Below, piece by piece: positions 1 to 6,380 of a stretch of 12,991 nt of DNA (the first letter of the stretch is position 1; each line of letters opens with the position of its first letter). The stretch is taken from assembly GCA_013152615.1 (NCBI GenBank), contig JAADGA010000263.1, positions 1 through 12,991 on the forward strand. Direction: 5' to 3'. Under the pieces are notes generated by a model. It made no database searches and had not been told where the DNA came from. It saw nothing but the letters and a program-made list of their open reading frames with translations. Source of the DNA: Alphaproteobacteria bacterium (lineage in GTDB: Bacteria; Pseudomonadota; Alphaproteobacteria; Sphingomonadales; Emcibacteraceae). The position numbers and the translations under genes were made by a program.

Positions 1-324
1 GCACAGCAGGCCGCCGATAAAGCCTCACAAGAAGCTGCCGACAAGGCCTCACAACAGGCTGCCGACAAGGCCTCACAAGAAGCTGCCGATAAAGCCTCAC
101 AGGAAGCCGCCGACAAAGCCTCACAAGAAGCTGCCGATAAGGCCTCACAGGAAGCCGCCGATAAGGCCTCACAGGAAGCTGCCGATAAAACCTCACAGGA
201 AGCCGCAGATAAAGCCTCACAGGAAGCCGCAGATAAAGCCGCACAGGAGGCTGCCGATAAAGCGGCCCGGGAAGCTGCTGACAAGGCCGCACAGCAGGCC
301 GCCGATAAAGCCTCACAGCAAGCT
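1..324 (+). repeat. 24-bp tandem repeat array (13 full units plus a half unit) coding ADKA[SA]QEA
   Basis: Units run in register from base 13 (13-36, 37-60 and so on to 301-324), with half a unit at 1-12. Each codes A-D-K-A-[SA]-[QR]-[EQ]-A. Units differ mostly at synonymous sites (gat/gac, aaa/aag, gct/gcc/gca) and by Gln/Glu and Ser/Ala swaps. The next segment (325-348, ATKAATEE) is a degenerate unit. The array continues past the left edge, so its true copy number is unknown. The in-frame 24-bp period means that copy changes keep the reading frame. The peptide is Ala-rich with alternating charge, which suggests a long helix similar in composition to TolA-type spacers. Confidence 0.95.
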
Positions 325-1602
325 GCCACCAAGGCGGCCACCGAAGAGGCATCAGAGCAGGCCACCACCAAGACCGCTGAAAAAACTGGGCATCAAACTG
401 ACAAACAAACCGCGCACCACTCTGATCTAAAAAAGAAAATATCCGCGGCCAAAACGAGGCGGACCCTGGATATTCTTGATTCAGCAATAGACCGGCACCG
501 TGAATTTAAAGGGATTTACGACAATAACGGCGCGCTGGCGGTTAATGATGAAATATTGGTCCTTGCCAGCAAAACGGCCCGGTTCAACGCCAAAGAGCAG
601 GGATATCATGTCAGCGGACGGCGATATCTGAAAGGGCTGGGCATGGTCCTGACCCGGGTAGAGGCTCCCAAAGGGACGAAATTACCAAAATCGGCTACTG
701 AATTGTCAGGCGATATGAAAAATGCCAAGGTCGATTTAAATTATCTTTTTTTACCGGCAACCGGCAGCGTATCTTCTGCCGATACCGCCTATTCAGTGGC
801 GGATTTCGCCAGTAAAGAGAATTTAAACCTTCGGGAGACCCCCGGAATCCGCCTTGGATTGATTGATACCATGGTTGACCGTTCCCATCCGTCACTGCGC
901 GGCAAGGCGATCACGGCAGAGGATTTCATCCCCTATGACATGGAGCGCCCCGAAGGCCACGGCACGGCAATAGCCTCTCTGCTGGTCGGTAATGAGCCTT
1001 CCGTATTCAGGGGGCTGGTCCCCGGGGCAAAATTAAGCGCGGCCAGCGTATTTTTCAAGCTGCCATCCGGCAAGGTTGCCGCAACGACCGAAAGCCTTAT
1101 TCTGGCCCTCGACTGGCTGGTGCGCCAAAAGGTCCGGGTGATCAATATGAGTTTAAGCGGCCCGCCCAACAGTCTGCTTGCCATGGCGATCAGGCGGGTT
1201 GCGGAAAAAGGTATTATTACGGTGGCGGCGGTCGGCAATGCCGGGCCGGTGGCGGCCCCGCTGTTTCCGGCGGCTTATCCCGACGTGGTGGCCGTGACTG
1301 CGGTAAATAAAAACCATCATGTCTATTTGAGAGCAAACCGGGGCAGTTACATTATCTTCTCCGCACCCGGGGTTAACATTGTTGCGGCCCATTACGGTGG
1401 TGGCTATCGGGCGGTAACCGGTACATCCATTGCCGCGCCGTTTGTCAGTGCCATTCTGGCCAACGAAGCCAATGCCAACAAGTCATTAAATCAGGAACAG
1501 CTGGTAAAAATTCTGGAGAAAAATACCCTTGATCTGGGCACGTCCGGGTTTGATGATACCTACGGATACGGGCTGATTCAAACGCTTCCCCCGGCCGATT
1601 GA
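1..1602 (+). CDS. Subtilisin-like (S8) serine protease with N-terminal Ala-rich octapeptide repeats, 5'-partial
   Basis: The frame is open from base 1 to the TGA at 1600-1602 (533 residues visible), so the gene begins left of the window; the internal ATGs are not likely starts. Residues 1-108 are an octapeptide repeat close to ADKASQEA, followed by a polar Thr/Lys/Gln linker to about residue 150. A region around residues 175-225 (VNDEILVLASK onward) resembles the propeptide-like segment found before S8 domains. The S8 domain follows with a full catalytic set: Asp in GLIDTMVD (codon 865-867, residue 289), His in GHGTAIA (958-960, residue 320), oxyanion Asn in VGNAGP (1237-1239) and Ser in GTSIAAP (1426-1428, residue 476). 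The Asp context is DTM rather than the usual DTG or DSG. It is probably an active, exported endopeptidase, but the signal peptide, if any, lies outside the window. The substrate is unknown. The protease family is certain; the role of the repeat region is inference (a helical spacer or surface-binding arm). Confidence 0.9.
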   Translation, partial: AQQAADKASQEAADKASQQAADKASQEAADKASQEAADKASQEAADKASQEAADKASQEAADKTSQEAADKASQEAADKAAQEAADKAAREAADKAAQQAADKASQQAATKAATEEASEQATTKTAEKTGHQTDKQTAHHSDLKKKISAAKTRRTLDILDSAIDRHREFKGIYDNNGALAVNDEILVLASKTARFNAKEQGYHVSGRRYLKGLGMVLTRVEAPKGTKLPKSATELSGDMKNAKVDLNYLFLPATGSVSSADTAYSVADFASKENLNLRETPGIRLGLIDTMVDRSHPSLRGKAITAEDFIPYDMERPEGHGTAIASLLVGNEPSVFRGLVPGAKLSAASVFFKLPSGKVAATTESLILALDWLVRQKVRVINMSLSGPPNSLLAMAIRRVAEKGIITVAAVGNAGPVAAPLFPAAYPDVVAVTAVNKNHHVYLRANRGSYIIFSAPGVNIVAAHYGGGYRAVTGTSIAAPFVSAILANEANANKSLNQEQLVKILEKNTLDLGTSGFDDTYGYGLIQTLPPAD

Positions 1603-1645
1603 CCGGCATATCATGCTGTCCTGACTTCAGTTCCTTGTTCTGTAG

Positions 1646-1680
1646 TTGACTTTTTCGTATTTTTTCAGTTACAAATTCAC
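1646..1680 (+). promoter_or_regulatory. Possible promoter region for the response regulator/Hpt pair
   Basis: The gap 1603-1744 separates the protease stop from the response-regulator start. It holds a TTGACT (1646-1651) that matches five of six bases of a sigma-70 -35 element, followed by T-rich DNA, but the hexamer 17 bp further on (TTACAA) is a poor -10 match. No clear terminator follows the protease gene. A promoter here is plausible from gene arrangement, but the element itself is weakly supported. Confidence 0.25.
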
Positions 1681-1744
1681 AGTTTATTTACTTCGGCTTA
1701 TTAGGGTTAACAGCGGATGATAATAATAACTATTGTGGAAACAT

Positions 1745-2296
1745 ATGAGCAATATTGATTTAAGCCGCGTCAGCATACTTGTGGTCGAGGACAGCCAGTT
1801 TATCCGGTCATTGGTTGTCAATAGCCTGCGGGTGATGGGGGTTGGCTCCATCCAGTCACTCGAGGATGGGGCACAGGCGATCGAATTTATCAAACAGGTC
1901 AAGGATGATCCAATGAGAGCGGGAATGATGAATATTGATCTCATCATCTCTGACTGGGAAATGTCGCCGGTGGACGGCATGATTCTGCTACGCTGGATTC
2001 GTCGGCACAAGGAAAGCCCGGATCGCTTTGTCCCTTTTTTGATGTTGACCGGCTATTCCGAACCCAAGCGGGTGCATGATGCCCGGGCAATGGGGGTGAA
2101 TGAGTTCATGTCAAAACCGTTCACGGTCAAGGCGCTGGCGGATAAATTATTTTCCATTATCAACAAACCGCGACAATTTGTTCATACCGCATCATATTTT
2201 GGCCCTGATCGTCGTCGCCAGATGATCCCGTTTGACGGCGTAGACCGGCGTGTCCTGAATTATGACAGTCCGGAGGTGGAGGTCGTCAATGGCTAA
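1745..2296 (+). CDS. CheY-like single-domain response regulator with PDRRR tail
   Basis: This 183-residue protein has one receiver (REC) domain at about residues 9-135. The acidic pair is E15/D16 (VVED), the phospho-acceptor is D70 in IISDWEM, the switch Thr is T102 in LMLTGY, and the conserved Lys is K124 in MSKPF. There is no DNA-binding or enzymatic output domain. The roughly 50-residue tail carries FGPDRRR and a second GVDRR, a motif I associate with alphaproteobacterial response regulators of this type. The ATG at 1745 is chosen over the TTG at 1733 because it has GGAA four bases upstream and starts directly before the receiver fold. The stop overlaps the next gene by 8 bp, so the two are co-translated. 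It probably works as a phosphorelay intermediate or by protein-protein contact. The kinase is not in this window. Confidence 0.9.
   Translation: MSNIDLSRVSILVVEDSQFIRSLVVNSLRVMGVGSIQSLEDGAQAIEFIKQVKDDPMRAGMMNIDLIISDWEMSPVDGMILLRWIRRHKESPDRFVPFLMLTGYSEPKRVHDARAMGVNEFMSKPFTVKALADKLFSIINKPRQFVHTASYFGPDRRRQMIPFDGVDRRVLNYDSPEVEVVNG
2278..2282 (+). promoter_or_regulatory. Strong Shine-Dalgarno inside the response-regulator gene that sets the Hpt start
   Basis: GGAGG lies six bases before the ATG at 2289, within a longer GGAGGTGGAGG run (2272-2282). It supports the ATG at 2289 over the in-frame ATG at 2262, which has no such site, and explains how the overlapping downstream gene is translated. Confidence 0.75.
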
Positions 2297-2789
2297 AGTC
2301 AGCGTACGCTTTTATCGGCGGAAAAATAAATTACGTGAAAAAACTCTCGGACTGGCGCGAATAGATGACGATGTTTGCTTTGACGCGGATTTGATGGCCA
2401 AGGCTATGGCGGCGCTGGAGGATATGTCGGAGGATTATCCCGACTGGGTTTCCAGTTTAATTGATCAATTGGCCACGGTTCACCGGCGCTGTGTCGATAC
2501 GCCGGAACAACGGTTTCAGCTTTTCGAGCAGCTCCATGCCATTGCCCATGATATGCGCGGTCAGGGCGGAACCTTCGGCTATCCGTTGATCTCTGATTTC
2601 TCGGACGGGCTTTATGATTTTACCGCTGTCAATACCAGCCTTTCCGATAAAAATGTCGAGATTATCAAGTCTCATATTGACGCCATGCGCGTGGTGATCA
2701 AGCAACGGATCAACGGTGATGGCGGTGATATTGGCACCCAATTGAAATCCGGTCTCGATATCGCCATCAAAAAATACAGCAAAGTCTAG
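2289..2789 (+). CDS. Hpt-domain (histidine phosphotransfer) protein
   Basis: The protein has 166 residues. Residues about 36-160 form a mostly helical Hpt domain. The phospho-accepting histidine is H87 in the segment AIAHDMRGQGGTFGYPLI, matching the Hpt pattern H-x2-[KR]-G-x-[GA] followed by a small/Gly residue. The first 30 residues are basic (VSVRFYRRKNKLREK) and do not belong to the core fold. There is no kinase ATPase domain. It starts inside the end of the response-regulator gene, so the pair forms a two-gene unit in which phosphate could pass between the Hpt His and D70 of the receiver. The upstream kinase is unknown and must be encoded elsewhere. Family assignment is solid from the motif; the direction of phosphate flow is inference. 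Confidence 0.85.
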   Translation: MAKVSVRFYRRKNKLREKTLGLARIDDDVCFDADLMAKAMAALEDMSEDYPDWVSSLIDQLATVHRRCVDTPEQRFQLFEQLHAIAHDMRGQGGTFGYPLISDFSDGLYDFTAVNTSLSDKNVEIIKSHIDAMRVVIKQRINGDGGDIGTQLKSGLDIAIKKYSKV

Positions 2790-2840
2790 ACTATCCGCAG
2801 TGATTCAGCCTTAATTTCAAGTCCGTTTCCAACTTTATCA

Positions 2841-2860
2841 GCCCTGTTTGGGCCGATTTT
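2841..2860 (+). terminator. Weak hairpin with T-rich tail after the Hpt gene
   Basis: GCCC (2841-2844), loop TGTTT and GGGC (2850-2853) are followed by CGATTTTAT. The short stem and interrupted T-tract make a weak intrinsic terminator. It sits in the 82-bp gap between the convergent Hpt gene and the thiamine-diphosphate enzyme gene, where a terminator is expected. Confidence 0.4.
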
Positions 2861-2863
2861 ATA

Positions 2864-2877
2864 GCCTGATATCAGGC
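2864..2877. repeat. Perfect 14-bp palindrome GCCTGATATCAGGC over the end of the ThDP-enzyme gene
   Basis: The 7-bp arms are exact, and the palindrome covers the TGA stop (2872-2874, read on the - strand) of the thiamine-diphosphate enzyme. It could form a small hairpin in either transcript and help end transcription from both sides, but it has no loop of its own and no T-run. Its function is not established. Confidence 0.4.
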
Positions 2878-4509
2878 CATCAGGAATTTCCATGGCGAGG
2901 CCTCACTGCCCTTTTCCAGCATGACCTCGATCACAACGGGTTTTGCCAGCGCCAGAGCCCGTTCAAGAACCGGTTTCAGCTCTTCCGGGCTGCTGACGCC
3001 AAATCCGGCAATATTAAAACTTTCCGCCAGCTTGATGAAATCAGGATTTTCAAGCTCAGATCCGATCAGATGACCATCATAGCGCTGTTGCTGATCGCGG
3101 CGGACGTTGCCAAAAGCTGAATTATTAAAAATAATGACGACAACCGCGATATTATATTGGGCGGCGGTCGCGAGTTCCTGAACCCCGAACATGAAACCGC
3201 CGTCCCCGGTGATCGAAATAACCGCTTTGTCCGGGTTGGCGACCTTGACCCCGAGCGCCGTCGGAAAGCCAAAACCGAGATTGCCCTGATAGCCGCCACT
3301 GACAAAGGTTAACGGCTGGTAGACCGGAAAGGCATAGGGGGTGGCAAAACCGGTCTGACAGACTTCATCAACCAGAAAACCATCCCTGGGCAATATGTCA
3401 CGGATTACTTTTAAATAGCTGACCTGAGGCTGAATCTCCTCAATTTCCACTTGGGATTCTGCCTTTGCCGCAGCGATCTTGCGGCCTCTGCCGGTGATGG
3501 AAACGGCTTTGGCCGTCAACGCCGTGATCAGTGCGCGCGTGCCGTCGCCGGCATCGGCAAGGATCGGGGCATCGGTGTCGAGCCGGGCCATTTCGACGGC
3601 ATCAATATCGATACGAATTAATTTCCGCTCCGGTATCCGGCGCAGATATTCCATAAAATTTCCCCAGCGCAGATAGGGAATCTCAAGTCGGCACCCAATG
3701 CCGATCATAACATCGGTATCGGGCCATAATTTATAGGCCGCCGCAATAGTCAAGCCCAGCTCCCGGTCATCGCCGACAATACCGCGACCGCCGCGAAAGC
3801 CAACCACCGGAGCGCCGAGCCGGGCGGCAAGTTCACCGATTTCCGCGCTGGCATGCTGGGCACCGCTGCCGACAAAGATCATCGGCGCCCGGGCCGTTGC
3901 CAGAATCTTGACCGCGCGGGCAATGTCATCAGCATTGACCACGGGCGGGGCCACAGTTTCCGCCGCCGGTGGCAGCGTCATGTCCGCAGACCTGCCCAAA
4001 TCATCCCAGCAGATCTGTAGCGATGCCGGGCCGGGTCGGCCGGAACGGGCCGCCGTGATCGCCTCATTCAACAGCGCCGGGGTGGTGGCGACATCGCTGA
4101 TATGGGCGGCCCATTTGGTCAGGCCCTTAAGGATGGCAAGCTGGTCCGGCAATTCATGAAGATGGCCCCGGCCCTGCCCCATAAAACTGGTTGTCACCTC
4201 GCCGGTCAGACATAATACCGATGTTGACGATCCGTAAGCCGTGCATAAGGCCGCCGTCGTATTGAGAACCCCCGGCCCCGGCACCGGTGAAAATACCCCG
4301 AGCCTGCCGCTGGAACGGGCATAACCAAAAGCCATATAGCCCAGCCCCTGTTCATGACGGGCACCGATGACACGGATCTTGTCACTTCGGTGATAAAGCG
4401 CGTCAAACAAATCATACATCTGCGCCCCGGGCAGACCAAAAAGGGTGTCAACATTATTTCTGATCAAGCCTTCGACGATGGCCGTGGCCGCAGTCATTTC
4501 TGTCATCAT
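2872..4509 (-). CDS. Thiamine-diphosphate-dependent enzyme, acetolactate synthase-like family
   Basis: The 545-residue protein has the three-domain layout of the ThDP decarboxylase/acetolactate synthase superfamily. The N-terminal Pyr domain contains the cofactor-activating Glu E53 (GARHEQG). The middle domain lies at about residues 195-330. The C-terminal PP domain carries the ThDP/Mg motif G435-D436-G437 with N463 (GDGGF...NNSAFGN). It is slightly shorter than typical acetolactate synthase large subunits, no regulatory subunit gene is adjacent, and the segment RGHLHELPDQ (about 115-125) has two His residues. The substrate is therefore uncertain: acetolactate synthase, a benzoylformate/phenylpyruvate-type decarboxylase or another 2-oxo-acid enzyme. 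Its proximity to aromatic catabolism genes makes an arylpyruvate substrate possible, but this is inference. The first of two adjacent ATGs (ATGATG) is taken as start; a further ATG lies at 4495-4497. The start touches a tandem repeat array. It stands alone on its strand. Confidence 0.85.
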   Translation of the reverse strand: MMTEMTAATAIVEGLIRNNVDTLFGLPGAQMYDLFDALYHRSDKIRVIGARHEQGLGYMAFGYARSSGRLGVFSPVPGPGVLNTTAALCTAYGSSTSVLCLTGEVTTSFMGQGRGHLHELPDQLAILKGLTKWAAHISDVATTPALLNEAITAARSGRPGPASLQICWDDLGRSADMTLPPAAETVAPPVVNADDIARAVKILATARAPMIFVGSGAQHASAEIGELAARLGAPVVGFRGGRGIVGDDRELGLTIAAAYKLWPDTDVMIGIGCRLEIPYLRWGNFMEYLRRIPERKLIRIDIDAVEMARLDTDAPILADAGDGTRALITALTAKAVSITGRGRKIAAAKAESQVEIEEIQPQVSYLKVIRDILPRDGFLVDEVCQTGFATPYAFPVYQPLTFVSGGYQGNLGFGFPTALGVKVANPDKAVISITGDGGFMFGVQELATAAQYNIAVVVIIFNNSAFGNVRRDQQQRYDGHLIGSELENPDFIKLAESFNIAGFGVSSPEELKPVLERALALAKPVVIEVMLEKGSEASPWKFLMA

Positions 4510-4596
4510 TAATACTCTGGATTAATACTGTGAATTAACATGCCGGATTAACACTGTAATTAACACTGTAATTAATATTGTGGATTAAAATACCGG
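4508..4596. repeat. Seven tandem 12-13-bp repeats abutting the start of the ThDP-enzyme gene
   Basis: Units in tandem on the + strand: 4508-4520, 4521-4533, 4534-4546, 4547-4558, 4559-4570, 4571-4583 and 4584-4596. All begin ATTAA, and most continue as [CT]A[CT]TGT followed by two bases. Five units are 13 bp and two identical adjacent ones are 12 bp. Read in the direction of the - strand gene, the units end in TTAAT and the last leads straight into ATGATG, so the array is the 5' leader and supplies the weak ribosome-binding region (CAGAG). The array could be a multi-site regulator target or a slippage-prone leader. Confidence 0.85.
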
Positions 4597-4641
4597 CCAC
4601 TTAACAGCAGACATCAGGTGTGCCGAATCACCATTCACTGT

Positions 4642-4672
4642 AAATAATTTCATAATGAAAGTAAAATTATTT
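4642..4672. repeat. Nested inverted repeats upstream of the ThDP-enzyme gene
   Basis: An inner 13-bp palindrome TTTCATAATGAAA (4648-4660) overlaps a wider pair AAATAATTT (4642-4650) and AAATTATTT (4664-4672), which are exact reverse complements. It lies about 135 bp upstream of the - strand start. It could be an operator, but AT-rich DNA makes such pairs common. Confidence 0.3.
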
Positions 4673-4839
4673 TTATCGTGGCGCTATTAAGGCGCTATTT
4701 CAGCCCCCGAATCAACCGACACTCCTGAGATCATCACCTCCTCAGCGGGCATATTGGCAAGTATATCAGTCTGAATAATAGTCTAATTTGATCTAATCTA
4801 TTGTTATATAAGAGCTATTTTTTTTAGTTACTTTTCCTC

Positions 4840-4866
4840 TTGACTATTATTGATCTAGTGTACTAT
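4840..4866 (+). promoter_or_regulatory. Candidate promoter of the small membrane-protein gene
   Basis: TTGACT (4840-4845) matches five of six bases of a -35 element. TACTAT (4861-4866) matches four of six bases of a -10 element with a short 15-bp spacer. The candidate -10 lies in the left arm of the dyad at 4858-4879, which would suit repressor control. The transcript would have a leader of about 75 bases. Confidence 0.4.
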
Positions 4867-4879
4867 GTATGTAGTACAC
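4858..4879. promoter_or_regulatory. Perfect 8+8 dyad, likely operator of the small membrane-protein gene
   Basis: GTGTACTA (4858-4865), six bases TGTATG, then TAGTACAC (4872-4879). The arms are exact reverse complements. The site overlaps the candidate -10 box about 70 bp before the start codon, a typical position for a dimeric repressor site. It does not fit the TyrR box spacing (TGTAAA-N6-TTTACA), and I cannot name the cognate regulator. Confidence 0.55.
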
Positions 4880-4948
4880 CAAGTCGCTACAACAGAAGCG
4901 TAGCCCATTAACAGATAACAGACTTTAACCCCGTTTAGGAGAATGACT

Positions 4949-5197
4949 ATGACCGGATTTTTAACAAATGATATTGAAACCAACAGCTTTATCGGCCTGA
5001 TTACCAACAAAACCCAGAACGCCGCCAAAAGTAATTTCCGCCCCCGGATTTTTGTAAAAGTTGAAAGCTGGCAGGTGCTGCGCAATGTTGCCGTGGCCAT
5101 GGCCCTTATTGTTATCGGGATGACCGCCGGGTCCCTTTCCCAGCAGAAAATGGACTTTGCCCACAACCCGGCTCCAGTCACCCGCACCGGTGTCTAG
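4949..5197 (+). CDS. Small single-helix membrane protein of unknown function
   Basis: The product has 82 residues. The ATG at 4949 is chosen because AGGAGA (4937-4942) lies six bases before it; the ATG at 4943 would be immediately next to that site. Residues 1-43 are polar with basic residues (RPRIFVK). Residues about 44-64 (VLRNVAVAMALIVIGMTAG) are one hydrophobic helix. Residues 65-82 form a short polar tail. There is no cleavable signal-peptide pattern, since the helix is internal. I recognise no family. Its own promoter-like element with a perfect dyad and a good ribosome-binding site support a real gene. The next gene downstream is convergent, so it is monocistronic. It may modulate a membrane protein, but nothing in the sequence identifies a partner. 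Confidence 0.65.
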   Translation: MTGFLTNDIETNSFIGLITNKTQNAAKSNFRPRIFVKVESWQVLRNVAVAMALIVIGMTAGSLSQQKMDFAHNPAPVTRTGV

Positions 5198-5217
5198 GAT
5201 CAGGCCCCAGAGGGACG

Positions 5218-5238
5218 GCCCCGGATTTTAGCCGGGGC
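5218..5238. terminator. GC-rich hairpin between the convergent small gene and hpd
   Basis: GCCCCGG (5218-5224), loop ATTTTAG and CCGGGGC (5232-5238) form an exact 7-bp stem. No T-tract follows on either strand, so it may be a bidirectional stem that acts with Rho or protects transcript ends rather than a classic intrinsic terminator. Confidence 0.45.
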
Positions 5239-5268
5239 TGCCCGGCCCGGAGTTATATATCCGGAGTG

Positions 5269-6321
5269 TTATATCACGCCGCGGCGCATCTGGTCGAGTT
5301 CGATTGATTCGAACAACGCCTTGAAATTGCCTTCACCAAAGCCGTTATTGCCTTTGCGCTGGATGATTTCGAAAAAGATCGGCCCGATGACGGTATCGGT
5401 GAATATCTGCAACAAAATACCGTCCTTGCCCGAACCATCAATCAGAATCCGCCGTTGGCGCAGCTGCTCAATATCTTCGCTGTGGCGATCAATACGGCTG
5501 TCAATCAGGTCAAAATAGGCCTCAAGCGTATCCTGAAGGGTGACATCATTGGCGTGCAGTTGATCAACGCTTTCATAGATATCTTTGGTCGAGAAGGCGA
5601 CATGCTGGATACCCTCGCCGCGATATTCGACCAGATATTCCATAATTTGCGATTTGCCGTCCTTGGATTCATTGAGCGGGATATGGATTTTACCGCAGGG
5701 GCTGGTCATTGCCTTGCTGGTCAGGCCGGTTTTCTTACCGTCAATATCGAAATATTTCAATTGATGAAAGTTAAATATCCGCTGATAAAATTCGGCCCAG
5801 TAAGACATGCGGCCCTGATAGACATTATGGGTCAGATGATCAATGGATTGCAGACCACAGTCCGTGACCTCGCGATCGGCCTCATCGTGACAGCGGACAA
5901 AATCAACATCATAAATCGTCTTTTCCCCATAACGATCAACCAGATAGAGGCGGCTGGCACCGATGCCTTCGATCGCGGGGATGTTAAGCTCCATCGGCCC
6001 GGCGTCACTGACAACCGCCTGGGCACCCTTATCCAGCGCATGGTCATAGGCCGCGCGGGCATCTTTCACCCGGAACGCCATCGAACAGATGCTCGGGCCA
6101 TGGGCCGCGGCATAACGCCCGGCAAAGCTATTCGGTTCGGCGTTGATCAGGAAATTAATATCGCCCTGCTGATACAGGGTGACATCCTTTGAGCGGTGGC
6201 GGGCGGTCATCCGAAAGCCGAGCTTTCTGAACAGGCGGCGCAAGTCATCCGGGTTGGGGGCGGCATATTCGATAAATTCAAAACCATCCAGTCCCATCGG
6301 ATTGTCATACAGATCAGCCAT
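5269..6321 (-). CDS. hpd: 4-hydroxyphenylpyruvate dioxygenase
   Basis: This cytosolic non-haem Fe(II) enzyme of tyrosine catabolism converts 4-hydroxyphenylpyruvate and O2 to homogentisate and CO2. The protein has 350 residues, the usual size for bacterial HPD, with two vicinal-oxygen-chelate halves. The Fe ligands are H162 (SIDHLTHNV), H240 (GIQHVAFST) and E318 (FFEIIQRKG). The C-terminal end (GNFKALFESIELDQMRRGV) is the typical HPD lid region. The start has AGGAG nine bases upstream (6331-6335 on the + strand). It is divergent from an Lrp/AsnC gene across 131 bp that contain AT-rich dyads. Homogentisate 1,2-dioxygenase and later pathway genes are not adjacent. Hydroxymandelate synthase is the main related alternative, but the context favours HPD. 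Confidence 0.95.
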   Translation of the reverse strand: MADLYDNPMGLDGFEFIEYAAPNPDDLRRLFRKLGFRMTARHRSKDVTLYQQGDINFLINAEPNSFAGRYAAAHGPSICSMAFRVKDARAAYDHALDKGAQAVVSDAGPMELNIPAIEGIGASRLYLVDRYGEKTIYDVDFVRCHDEADREVTDCGLQSIDHLTHNVYQGRMSYWAEFYQRIFNFHQLKYFDIDGKKTGLTSKAMTSPCGKIHIPLNESKDGKSQIMEYLVEYRGEGIQHVAFSTKDIYESVDQLHANDVTLQDTLEAYFDLIDSRIDRHSEDIEQLRQRRILIDGSGKDGILLQIFTDTVIGPIFFEIIQRKGNNGFGEGNFKALFESIELDQMRRGVI

Positions 6322-6330
6322 AATTACAGT

Positions 6331-6365
6331 CTCCTGATATTTAATGTGTTAATGAATGTAAATAT
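6331..6365. promoter_or_regulatory. hpd leader with Shine-Dalgarno and facing ATATTT/AAATAT half-sites
   Basis: On the + strand CTCCT (6331-6335) is the hpd Shine-Dalgarno complement. ATATTT (6337-6342) and AAATAT (6360-6365) are inverted half-sites about 23 bp apart, centre to centre. TTAATG is repeated directly at 6341-6346 and 6349-6354. The same half-sites occur at the other divergent promoter near 12.27 kb. Confidence 0.4.
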
Positions 6366-6380
6366 ACACCTTAAATAGTG

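Larger units (their letters stand above)
4597..4948. other. 352-bp AT-rich non-coding region
   Basis: I see no convincing gene here. It separates the ThDP-enzyme gene (-) from the small membrane-protein gene (+), which diverge, so it should hold both promoters. It contains a nested inverted repeat (4642-4672), a 9-bp direct repeat GGCGCTATT (4680-4688 and 4691-4699), a poly-T tract near 4818-4826, and the promoter/dyad described separately at 4840-4879. I found no tRNA and no recognisable riboswitch. Confidence 0.7.

Noticed and set aside
1..324. CRISPR array or non-coding satellite
   Set aside because: The 24-bp units are directly adjacent without unique spacers, and they maintain one reading frame continuous with a protease domain.
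556..1602. Treating the protease as a complete 348-residue gene starting at 556
   Set aside because: The frame is open continuously from base 1 through the repeat array, the codon at 556 is ATG only by chance within a conserved propeptide-like segment, and there is no Shine-Dalgarno before it.
4735..4815. A second promoter or small RNA in the AT-rich stretch
   Set aside because: TTGATC at 4788-4793 and TATATA at 4805-4810 are only 11 bp apart, which is too short for a sigma-70 promoter, and no stable structure was found.
4840..4880. TyrR-box reading of the dyad before the small gene
   Set aside because: The arm sequence and spacing do not match TGTAAA-N6-TTTACA, and TyrR-type regulators are mainly described in gammaproteobacteria.
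5455..6192. Long open frame of about 245 codons on the + strand inside hpd
   Set aside because: It is antisense to a gene with all HPD metal ligands, has no ribosome-binding site and no recognisable domain. It is a by-product of codon bias on the other strand.
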